From assembly GCA_005791165.1 (NCBI GenBank), contig SXXW01000040.1:1-64000 (forward strand): a stretch of DNA of 64,000 nucleotides. The letters run 5' to 3'. The position numbers and the translations under genes are program-made. Every line of letters starts with the position of its first letter. Positions within the stretch are counted from its first letter, which is position 1. Positions 53,023 to 61,762 of the stretch are shown one piece after another. The DNA comes from Cytophagaceae bacterium (lineage in GTDB: Bacteria > Bacteroidota > Bacteroidia > Cytophagales > Spirosomataceae). The notes below the pieces were generated by a model that ran no database searches, was not told the DNA's origin, and worked only from the letters and a program-made list of their open reading frames with translations.

Positions 53023-53865
53023 TTACAAAAGTGATATACAGTCGTGATGAATTGCAATTTGTTTACTTTTGTATAATCCACCAACAGCCTTCTTGAAATC
53101 TTTTTTAGACATACCTAATTGATCATAAATTAGTTCGGCTGGGCTTTTGTCATGTAGCATGAGCACTCCATTGTTTTCTTTCAAGGCATCCAAAACCCTG
53201 GTAATTTGATTATCAACTCGAACATGTCCCATAGGTTCTAACCTTAAATCCAATTTACCATCGGCCCTTATGTTAGAAATGTATACAGGTGTCAATTCGC
53301 CCATGTTTAGTTTTGTAAACACTTGGTTTTTAAAAAGCAATCCGATTACACAATTGTTAACTAAGCATTTGATACCCAAATCTGTGTATTCAAATGGAAT
53401 CACTTCTATTTTGTCGCCAATTGTAAACATACTTTCTGCATCAACAACCGGTAGAAATTTCTCTACACGTGCGGAAGCAACGATACGATCCGTTTGTGCG
53501 TCAAGGTATATGTAGACTAGATATGATCTGCCCACGGTCATTTTTTGAAACTGCTGGCTAAATGGAACAAATAAATGTTTCGCTAATCCCCATTCTAAAA
53601 ATACACCTAATGGAGTAACTGAATGTACTTCTAAATAAGCAAATTGGTTGATTGTCGCAAAAGGCTTTAGCGTAGTTGCAATGATCCGGTCTTCAGAATC
53701 TCGATAGATAAATACCTCTAAAATGTCATCTATTTGGTATGTTTCGGGCACATACTGCAATGGAAGCAATATTTCGTCTTCATATCCATCTAGGTAAAGC
53801 CCGAAAGGAACTTCTTTAATTATACGCAGGCGATTGTATTCGCCAATTTTCAATTCATTTTCCAT
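53023..53865 (-). CDS. CvfB/YitL-like S1 RNA-binding protein
   Basis: 280 aa cytoplasmic protein with three S1-like OB folds (KIGEYNRLRIIKEVPFGLYLD, AYLEVHSVTPLGVFLEWGLAKHLFVPFSQQ, IEVIPFEYTDLGIKCLVNN) and a C-terminal winged helix (NNGVLMLHDKSPAELIYDQLGMSKKDFKKAVGGLYKSKQI). This is the CvfB architecture, known from a Staphylococcus virulence regulator. Its RNA targets are unknown. It starts 7 bases left of the dapD terminator. Confidence 0.9.
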   Translation of the reverse strand: MENELKIGEYNRLRIIKEVPFGLYLDGYEDEILLPLQYVPETYQIDDILEVFIYRDSEDRIIATTLKPFATINQFAYLEVHSVTPLGVFLEWGLAKHLFVPFSQQFQKMTVGRSYLVYIYLDAQTDRIVASARVEKFLPVVDAESMFTIGDKIEVIPFEYTDLGIKCLVNNCVIGLLFKNQVFTKLNMGELTPVYISNIRADGKLDLRLEPMGHVRVDNQITRVLDALKENNGVLMLHDKSPAELIYDQLGMSKKDFKKAVGGLYKSKQIAIHHDCISLL

Positions 53866-53871
53866 AAAAAA

Positions 53872-53892
53872 ACCCGGCTTATAAGACCGGGT
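53872..53892 (-). terminator. dapD terminator
   Basis: Stem ACCCGG / CCGGGT with a 9-base loop. On the minus strand it is followed by a run of seven T's. It lies between the dapD stop and the cvfB-like start, so the two leftward genes are separate transcripts. Confidence 0.78.
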
Positions 53893-53916
53893 GTAAAGGT
53901 AATCATTGATTTTGGA

Positions 53917-54735
53917 TTAGACTACGACATTATTTTCACGTAATGCTTGATTCAATGATGTTTTCAAATCCGTACTCTCTTTTCTTTTGCCTATAATTAA
54001 TGCACAAGGAACCCCGTATGTACCTGATGGGAATGTTTTTTGAATACTACCAGGAATAACCACTGAGTTTTCAGGTACAAATCCAATATACTCAACGGGC
54101 TCCGGACCTGAAACATCGATGATTTTTGAAGAGCCCGTTATGGTTACTCCTGCGCCCAAGACTGCTTTTTTACCTATATGCGCTCCTTCAACTACAATAC
54201 AACGGGATCCAATAAATGCCCCGTCCTCAATAATAACTGGAGAAGCTTGAGGTGGTTCTAAAACTCCACCTATGCCAACGCCACCACTTAAATGGACATT
54301 TTTACCTATTTGAGCACAACTTCCAACCGTTGCCCAAGTATCCACCATGGTTCCCTCGTCCACAAATGCCCCAATATTGACATATGAAGGCATCAAAATA
54401 GTGCCTTTAGCTAAATATGCACCATAACGAGCGACAGCCGGAGGAACAATTCTAACCCCTAATTCCTTATAATTAGACTTTAAACGCATTTTATCATGGT
54501 ATTCGAATATTCCAACTTCACTTACTTCCATCTGGCGAATAGGGAAATACATGACAATAGCCTTTTTTACCCATTCATTTACTTGCCATGTTCCATCCTC
54601 CTTAGGTGCGGCTGTTCTAAGCTGACCCTTATCCACCAAATCCACCACATCTTCTATAGCTTTAACCGTTTCTGCGTTTTTTCTTAACTCAGGATTGTCC
54701 CAAGATTCTAAAATAATTTTTTCTAACGTATTCAT
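53917..54735 (-). CDS. dapD: 2,3,4,5-tetrahydropyridine-2,6-dicarboxylate N-succinyltransferase
   Basis: 272 aa. DapD catalyses the succinylation step of lysine/diaminopimelate synthesis. The C-terminal half is a left-handed hexapeptide helix (GTMVDTWATVGSCAQIGKNVHLSGGVGIGGVLEPPQASPVIIEDGAFIGSRC). The N-terminal part (ILESWDNPELRKN, LDKGQLRTA-like VDKGQLRTAAP) is family-specific. I chose the ATG at 54735; the preceding in-frame ATG at 54750 adds MHKIY only. Confidence 0.95.
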   Translation of the reverse strand: MNTLEKIILESWDNPELRKNAETVKAIEDVVDLVDKGQLRTAAPKEDGTWQVNEWVKKAIVMYFPIRQMEVSEVGIFEYHDKMRLKSNYKELGVRIVPPAVARYGAYLAKGTILMPSYVNIGAFVDEGTMVDTWATVGSCAQIGKNVHLSGGVGIGGVLEPPQASPVIIEDGAFIGSRCIVVEGAHIGKKAVLGAGVTITGSSKIIDVSGPEPVEYIGFVPENSVVIPGSIQKTFPSGTYGVPCALIIGKRKESTDLKTSLNQALRENNVVV

Positions 54736-54967
54736 ATAAATCTTATGCAATTATTGAAAGACAAAGAACGGGTAAAATGATGAAATTCTCAATGGAATTA
54801 AAAAATAAAAGATCGCTTATAGAGCCTTTGTATCGATTTTAATACCAAAATCAAGACTAAATTTAGCTTAAACTTTAATATACCAACTAATTGATTTTCA
54901 ATAACTTACGTAATCAAACGAAATATTATTTTGTGAATTAAGAGCCTTGAATTTAGCTAAATTGACA

Positions 54968-54984
54968 AGTGACATTCTGTCACT
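54968..54984. promoter_or_regulatory. Candidate operator palindrome upstream of gapA/dapD
   Basis: AGTGACA-TTC-TGTCACT: a perfect 7-bp inverted repeat with a 3-base centre. It lies in the shared upstream region of dapD (leftward) and gapA (rightward). No T run follows, so it is not a terminator. The cognate regulator is unknown. Confidence 0.4.
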
Positions 54985-55177
54985 CCCCTACCCCATCTGA
55001 CGATTGAAGTATTTTGATATACAAATATAGCAAATTTGTTTGAATAAAAAACGTATCCATGATTTATTTTCAATAAATACACTAATTAGCATTTTAGGTA
55101 AATAATAATAATGCGATTTACATTTGTAAGAATCTTAATTTAAATCGTTTAAATAGCCTTAATGGCATTTTAAAAAC

Positions 55178-55208
55178 TTGTTATAGTTATATTTATTTTA
55201 TAATTTTG
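55178..55208 (+). promoter_or_regulatory. gapA promoter
   Basis: TTG at 55178-55180, a 20-base spacer and TAATTTTG at 55201-55208, a perfect match to the Bacteroidota -33/-7 pattern. The ATG follows 32 bases later. Confidence 0.65.
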
Positions 55209-55216
55209 ATTTTTAA

Positions 55217-56233
<1,017 letters not shown>

Positions 56234-56256
56234 GAAATCAAATAATGATATAATCG

Positions 56257-56280
56257 AGAGGCCTAAGAAATTAGGCCTCT
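56257..56280. terminator. Bidirectional terminator gapA / trmB
   Basis: A 10-bp stem (AGAGGCCTAA / TTAGGCCTCT) with a GAAA loop and T's to the right. Its right arm includes the trmB stop codon (TTA at 56271-56273), so the six-gene leftward operon ends inside the hairpin. Confidence 0.87.
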
Positions 56281-56936
56281 TTTTTATTTATAGCTCGTAG
56301 GTAATTGATTGGAAAACCCTTTTCGTAGAAAATTTTCTCAAACCTTGTTTTGATTCCAAAATGATCCTTATTCCATTTTGATTCATATAAGTCATTTGTG
56401 CAAGCGATGATTTCAAATTTATTCGCTGGTAAACTGTCCATGGAATAATCAAAAAACGGAGCGGAATCAGTTTTGAGGTGGAGAATTCCATTAGGCTTTA
56501 ATACCTTTTTATACTTATTTAAAAAATGGGGATGCGTTAACCTTTTTTTCTCGTCTCGATCTTTTGGTCTTGGATCAGGGAATGTAAGCCAAATTTCATC
56601 TACTTCATTTTCTTCAAAAAAATCATCGATGAATTGCATCATGATTCTTAAATATGCCACATTATGAAGGTTTTCTCGTTGGGCTAATAAACCAGCGGCA
56701 GCTAGTCGATCTCCTTTGATGTCCACGCCAATAAAATTCTTATCAGTAAATATTTTAGCTAAACCATTGGTATATTCACCCCTTCCACATCCTAACTCCA
56801 AGACAACCGGGTTGCCATTTAAAAATTGCTTAGAATTCCATTGTCCTTTTTGCTGGCCAAAATCTGGTTTAGTATGCTGAACAACATTATTTAATGCCTC
56901 AGCCCACTCATATTTTATATTCTTATTTCTGCCCAC
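56271..56936 (-). CDS. trmB: tRNA (guanine-N7-)-methyltransferase
   Basis: 221 aa. TrmB methylates G46 in tRNA variable loops using SAM. VLELGCGRGEYTNGLA is the SAM motif, and WLTFPDPRPKDRDEKKRLTHPHFL is the family signature. Its first base overlaps the last base of folC. It is the last gene of the operon starting beyond 64000. Confidence 0.95.
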   Translation of the reverse strand: MGRNKNIKYEWAEALNNVVQHTKPDFGQQKGQWNSKQFLNGNPVVLELGCGRGEYTNGLAKIFTDKNFIGVDIKGDRLAAAGLLAQRENLHNVAYLRIMMQFIDDFFEENEVDEIWLTFPDPRPKDRDEKKRLTHPHFLNKYKKVLKPNGILHLKTDSAPFFDYSMDSLPANKFEIIACTNDLYESKWNKDHFGIKTRFEKIFYEKGFPINYLRAINKKEA

Positions 56937-58228
56937 TAATTTATTTCGTCTATTTCTGCTATTAAATAGGTACTTCCGGTGACCAAAATTAAATCATCTT
57001 GTTTCATTTTATTTTTGACAAATGCTATAGCTTCATTCACATCCTCGATGACAGTTCCCATTAAACCATTTTTTTGAGCAATTGATAATAAATTGGAAGC
57101 TTTTAACGATCTAGGATTATGTGATTCACTAAAAATATAATCTGCATTTTTGGGCAATATTTGTAAAACTAAATCTAGATCTTTGTCGGCCACCATGCCT
57201 AATATGATCCATAATTTACCGATTAATTCGCTTTTTATCTGATCCATTAATAAGCGAATGCCACTTTCATTATGTGCTGTATCTGCGACTATTTTAGGAT
57301 CATTGCTAATCATTTCAAATCGGCCTTTTAATTGGGTATTTATTCGACTATTTTTTATTCCCAACTCAATCTTCGCCTTATTAAAATTGATAATCCCAAT
57401 AGCGTCTAATTGGCTGCACCAAGCCAAAACACCCATTATATTATTGATTTGATAGGTTCCTACGTAAGGGCTATATAATTTAAAATCGCCAAAATGTGTA
57501 CTTTCTAAATCCAATTCTAAAGTCTGATCCCTGGAAACCTTTTTTAAACGAATATCTTCATTGGCAAATTGAATAACAGAGTGATTTTCATTCGCCTTCC
57601 CTATAAAAATATCTGAAATTTCTGGTTGAAATTCACTGATGGTCACAGGTGTCCTTTGCTTAATTATCCCTGCTTTTTCGTTGGCAATTTCTCTTAATGA
57701 ATTTCCTAAAATATCTTGGTGATCATACCCAATATTCGTAATTAAACATCCTAAAGGCGTAATGATGTTGGTGGAATCTAGTCTTCCCCCCAATCCTGTT
57801 TCGATGATGGCCCAGTCCACTTGTTGTTCTTTAAAATAACAAAATGCCATGGCGACCGTCCATTCAAAAAAGGATGGACTAACCTCCTTAATGATATTTT
57901 TTTTATCACTGACAAAGGTGCTAACCCATTCTTTTGAAACTTCTTTCCCATTAATTTTAATTCTCTCAGTAAATGATTTTAAATGTGGTGAGGTATATAA
58001 ACCTACCTTGAATCCATGCTCTTGTAAAATCGAAGCAATGAAATGAGATGAACTACCCTTTCCATTAGTTCCCGCTATATGCAAGGATTTAAATGAATGA
58101 TGGGGATTGTCTAATTGTGCACATAATGAGGCTATGTTATCTAAACCTGGTTTATATGCTTTTTTGCCTTCCCTATGAAATACAGGTAGGGAATTATATA
58201 AAAAATGGATTACCTCTTCATAGGTCAT
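56936..58228 (-). CDS. folC: Folylpolyglutamate/dihydrofolate synthase
   Basis: 430 aa Mur-ligase-like enzyme adding glutamate to dihydropteroate or folate. ATP-binding GTNGKGSSSHFIASIL, the ETGLGGRLDSTN motif and GYDHQDILGNSLREIANEKAGIIK are all present, as is the C-terminal DTAHNE. It sits 18 bases after the TonB-like gene and overlaps trmB by one base. Confidence 0.94.
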   Translation of the reverse strand: MTYEEVIHFLYNSLPVFHREGKKAYKPGLDNIASLCAQLDNPHHSFKSLHIAGTNGKGSSSHFIASILQEHGFKVGLYTSPHLKSFTERIKINGKEVSKEWVSTFVSDKKNIIKEVSPSFFEWTVAMAFCYFKEQQVDWAIIETGLGGRLDSTNIITPLGCLITNIGYDHQDILGNSLREIANEKAGIIKQRTPVTISEFQPEISDIFIGKANENHSVIQFANEDIRLKKVSRDQTLELDLESTHFGDFKLYSPYVGTYQINNIMGVLAWCSQLDAIGIINFNKAKIELGIKNSRINTQLKGRFEMISNDPKIVADTAHNESGIRLLMDQIKSELIGKLWIILGMVADKDLDLVLQILPKNADYIFSESHNPRSLKASNLLSIAQKNGLMGTVIEDVNEAIAFVKNKMKQDDLILVTGSTYLIAEIDEIN

Positions 58229-58246
58229 CTCTTAGGCCTATAAGAA

Positions 58247-59023
58247 TTAATTGGTTGGAACTATTCGAATCGTTTTTAAGCCACTAGCTCCTTCCCTTTT
58301 GCCTTCATCTTTGGGCTGAAACTTAGCTCCTTTTATTGCTTTCTTGTATTTTTCAGCAAGTGATAATTTTACATTGGTTTTTTCAATTCGAATTTCGGTC
58401 ACAAGGCCTTTTTCATTCACACGAATAAAGAAGGTTATTTCACCTGTTTCATTTCCATTGTCAATCGAGCTGATGACTGAAGTAGGGAAAGTCCAGTTTT
58501 GAGCAATTGGCTTATCACCAGCTCCTGATCCACTGCCTCCCGATCCACTGCCATTTCCTGATCCAGTTCCTCCTCCAGATCCCCCTTTACCTAAACCTGT
58601 ACCTGTACCAGATCCTGAAGATGTTGATTTAGACGTTCTTTTGCCTAGTGTAAGATTTAAATCGACCAAAGGTTCTTCAGGAACAACTTCTTTGGGTGAC
58701 GGCACAACCGTCGCCTTTACAGTAACCGGACTTTCTACATTGCTTGTAATTGGTGGAACGGTATTTTGTTGGACCACATCGGTCTCAGATTGAATAATTT
58801 CTTTCTTTTCTTCTAATTTAGGACTTGGAGCCTCTTGCTCAAAAGATATTTCTCCCTTAGATCCCTCAGGTTCAAGCAAAACCGGCGCATTTGGATTTTC
58901 ATTCCAAATTTTGACTGACCAAATAAGTAAAAAAAGCAAACCATTGAATATGATGGTAACAATCAACGCTTTAACCTGATTTTTACGTTCTAATTCTCTT
59001 TGTGCTTGATAACTAACATTCAT
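58247..59023 (-). CDS. TonB-like energy transducer with Gly/Ser-rich linker
   Basis: 258 aa. One N-terminal helix (KALIVTIIFNGLLFLLIWSVKIW, about 18-40) anchors it. A Pro/Glu-rich region follows, then about 40 residues of nearly pure Gly/Ser/Thr (GSGTGTGLGKGGSGGGTGSG...). A C-terminal domain resembles TonB_C (GEITFFIRVNEKGLVTEIRIEKTN). It probably spans the periplasm to an outer-membrane partner. The gene is 1 base after the HU/SPOR gene. Confidence 0.8.
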   Translation of the reverse strand: MNVSYQAQRELERKNQVKALIVTIIFNGLLFLLIWSVKIWNENPNAPVLLEPEGSKGEISFEQEAPSPKLEEKKEIIQSETDVVQQNTVPPITSNVESPVTVKATVVPSPKEVVPEEPLVDLNLTLGKRTSKSTSSGSGTGTGLGKGGSGGGTGSGNGSGSGGSGSGAGDKPIAQNWTFPTSVISSIDNGNETGEITFFIRVNEKGLVTEIRIEKTNVKLSLAEKYKKAIKGAKFQPKDEGKREGASGLKTIRIVPTN

Positions 59024-59024
59024 A

Positions 59025-60053
59025 TTAATCTTTTTTAAACACCCAAATGTCTATTTTTTTATCTTTTTTCAAGTGAGCAGCTTCTATATATGCCAAATCC
59101 ATATTTTTTGCGCTTCCCAAACTAATCCTGTAATAGGTTTCATTTTCTAACTTAGGTAAAATAACCGCATTCTGAAAACCCTTCTGAATTAGTTCAGATT
59201 TACCTAATTCAGCTTTCTCTAAGGTTTTAAAGCTGGCCGCAACCAAGAATATATGCTCTGAAACTTCAATATCTTTTAAATTGACTGTTGGTTTTAACGC
59301 CACATTTTCTGATTTAACCTCTTCTAAATCAACTGAATTAATTGATTTAGGTTTTGAAATGGCATTTTTCGTAGGTGTGATTTTTTCTTGCTTGGTTTCT
59401 TTTTTAATTCGTATCGTCAAAGGTGAAAAAGAACTGTTTACAAATTTCGAATTTGGTTCGGTTAAAATATAAGCCCCCATTCCGCCAACGATAAACGCTA
59501 AAAGTATATAGGCATAAAATTTCGAGGTGATTTTTCTAGGCTGTTGCACTTCCTCAACCTCCTCTTTTGTCTGCATCGGAAGATCTTCGAGTGATTTTTC
59601 GACCGGGGCCTCTACTAAAACAGGTTTTTTCCTAGCTCCTGTCGACACTGAATAAAGACCAAATTGGTCTAAATCATAATTAAACGTCTGATTAGGTTCG
59701 AAAATTATTTTAGATTCCTCCGTTAATGAGAATGTTCCTAAATTTCCGAAGGCCAATGGCTGATTATTTTTTAAACCATCCTTCATTTCTTTCCCAAACG
59801 CAGCCACTGATTCAAATGCCTTTTTTTGAGAAATAACATTTTGCTTAACAATATACATCGCTAATATCCCATCATCTGATTTTAACCGTTCATTAAAAGC
59901 AATGGATTTCTTTCTTGGATAAATAATGGCCTCTTTCTCGTCAAATTTAAAATCCTGTACATTGATCACAAATCCCCCAAAATTAGGTATAATCACACAA
60001 TCATGCTCTAAAAGCAAGGATTCAATCGCCGATATAAAATCAATATTTTGCAT
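59025..60053 (-). CDS. HU-CCDC81/SPOR-domain membrane protein
   Basis: 342 aa. Residues 1-130 match the bacterial CCDC81-HU tandem (ESLLLEHDCVIIPNFGGFVINVQDFKFDEKEAIIYPRKKSIAFNERL). A single transmembrane helix lies near 178-197. The periplasmic C-terminal domain (FLVAASFKTLEKAELGKSELIQKGF...YYRISLGSA) is SPOR-like and would bind denuded peptidoglycan at division sites. This is a Bacteroidota-specific architecture. It lies 2 bases after the barrel gene. Confidence 0.88.
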   Translation of the reverse strand: MQNIDFISAIESLLLEHDCVIIPNFGGFVINVQDFKFDEKEAIIYPRKKSIAFNERLKSDDGILAMYIVKQNVISQKKAFESVAAFGKEMKDGLKNNQPLAFGNLGTFSLTEESKIIFEPNQTFNYDLDQFGLYSVSTGARKKPVLVEAPVEKSLEDLPMQTKEEVEEVQQPRKITSKFYAYILLAFIVGGMGAYILTEPNSKFVNSSFSPLTIRIKKETKQEKITPTKNAISKPKSINSVDLEEVKSENVALKPTVNLKDIEVSEHIFLVAASFKTLEKAELGKSELIQKGFQNAVILPKLENETYYRISLGSAKNMDLAYIEAAHLKKDKKIDIWVFKKD

Positions 60054-60055
60054 AA

Positions 60056-61762
60056 CTAAAATGAATAGGCTACTCCCACTGTGTAATTTAAGCTTTGTTG
60101 AGGATAAAATAAATAGCGTTCATAACTTTTTCCTAAAATATTATTGGCACTGACCGAAGCATTGAATTTTTTAGTGATTAAATAATTCACTTTCAAGTTA
60201 AGGTCCACAATATCAGGCATCTTAACCGACAGCCCATTTCTTGGATTAAAACCATATAAACCACCCAAATAAAATACATCTGGCGAAACAATGATTTTAT
60301 CTTTAAATGTAATGGAGTTAGTAAAAGATAAATTCATCGCTGGTTTATGAAATGGCTTTTCTAGCGAGCCTAAATTTTCATAGGTATTGAAATCATATTT
60401 TAAGATGGATAATATCTTATCAAAAATTTGATAATTAATTTGACCCGATAAATTGACCACCTGGACTTTTTTGTCACCTCCTGCATAGGCCACATCAAAA
60501 CGTGAAGAATCAGCTTTTGTCGCAATAAAAAATCCTAAATTACTATATTCTGAATACCCGAATTTGATTTCAAAATCAAAATTACGCTCATTAGAACCCT
60601 TAATACCCCCATAAATATTACTCGACTGTACGGTGTTTTTTAGCGAGATATTATTGGCCATCCAGTTGTTTTCAGATACAAATTGATTCATCGAATTAAA
60701 ATAAGTATCAGCACCAAAGCCCGCAAAAATATGAACAAAATCTGTTGGCTTGACGTCTAATTTTACCACAGGAAATAGTCTCGTTTGATTTATAGACAAG
60801 TTTTTATCCTTTTCGTTCGATATATTAATTCCAGCATTTACTGATACACGATTATTTTTATAATTAAAACTAGGACGAATCCTATATAATTCACGTCGAT
60901 TATTCGTAGTACTCGTGGTTATTTCAGATAAAACCATATCTCCGTTCAAATAGGCGGAAATTTGATCTGTTACATGTAATACTGACTGGATTTTGCTTCC
61001 CCATATCCACTCTCTGTTCTCAAAACTAGTCGACAAGTAATTCAATCCAGAAGTAGCCGAATAATCGTATTTGGCATCTTTTTGCGCATTTCCTATACTA
61101 CCCGTGTAATGGAATTTATTGTAGACAATATTTAAATCATTTAAATTACCGGTGAATTTCTTCTCATCTCTTCCGTAAAAATTGGCTTCTGTTCTTTTAA
61201 AGCCAATGGAACCGTCCAATAAATAATTACCAGTGAATGTTTTACTATAGAGTTTAACCTCATTTTCATTTCGTGCTGAAAACGCTGTACCCACAGGCCC
61301 TCTTCTATTTGCATCATGATTAATGTAAATGCCTTGATATTGATTCTCTTTGGGAGATAATCCAAAATGTCCATTGATTAACGTATGGCCGTAATTACCC
61401 GCTCCCACCTTAATCATATTTTTAAACTTGGGTCCATAAGACGAAACTAATTCATCCCCCTCTCTTGGACCTATAATTGATGTTGTTAAAATAGCCGGAC
61501 TTTTTACCTCCCATTTTCTTTCAACAAAATCATACTTCATTTTTCTGCCTTTATTGGTATTTTCAACTTCTTCTAAGGCTTCAAAATTCCTAGAAATTTC
61601 AGGTTTGAGTTCAATTTTACGCTCTTTTTCTAAAATTATATCATCATTCTGAATATTGCCCTCTTTTTTTTGTTGGCCATACACGATCGATTGCATACCT
61701 AGTAGTATGAACAATAAGCCGATGAATAATGTGGTCTTTTTGAGTTGGATTGTCATATTCAT
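60056..61762 (-). CDS. Outer-membrane beta-barrel, TonB-dependent-receptor-like
   Basis: 568 aa with a signal peptide (TTLFIGLLFILLGMQSIVYGQ). The body is made of repeated amphipathic strands, and the end (SANNILGKSYERYLFYPQQSLNYTVGVAYSF) is typical of TonB-dependent receptor barrels. The plug domain is missing or very short, and the length is below that of full receptors (usually above 650 aa), so it may be a non-transport barrel. It overlaps the TPR gene by one base (TAATG). Confidence 0.78.
   Translation of the reverse strand: MNMTIQLKKTTLFIGLLFILLGMQSIVYGQQKKEGNIQNDDIILEKERKIELKPEISRNFEALEEVENTNKGRKMKYDFVERKWEVKSPAILTTSIIGPREGDELVSSYGPKFKNMIKVGAGNYGHTLINGHFGLSPKENQYQGIYINHDANRRGPVGTAFSARNENEVKLYSKTFTGNYLLDGSIGFKRTEANFYGRDEKKFTGNLNDLNIVYNKFHYTGSIGNAQKDAKYDYSATSGLNYLSTSFENREWIWGSKIQSVLHVTDQISAYLNGDMVLSEITTSTTNNRRELYRIRPSFNYKNNRVSVNAGINISNEKDKNLSINQTRLFPVVKLDVKPTDFVHIFAGFGADTYFNSMNQFVSENNWMANNISLKNTVQSSNIYGGIKGSNERNFDFEIKFGYSEYSNLGFFIATKADSSRFDVAYAGGDKKVQVVNLSGQINYQIFDKILSILKYDFNTYENLGSLEKPFHKPAMNLSFTNSITFKDKIIVSPDVFYLGGLYGFNPRNGLSVKMPDIVDLNLKVNYLITKKFNASVSANNILGKSYERYLFYPQQSLNYTVGVAYSF

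Noticed and set aside
54968-54984. CIRCE heat-shock operator
   Set aside because: CIRCE is TTAGCACTC-N9-GAGTGCTAA. The arms and spacing here are different.
60056-61762. Full TonB-dependent receptor
   Set aside because: No plug domain or TonB box is recognisable and the protein is shorter than typical receptors, so it is called receptor-like only.
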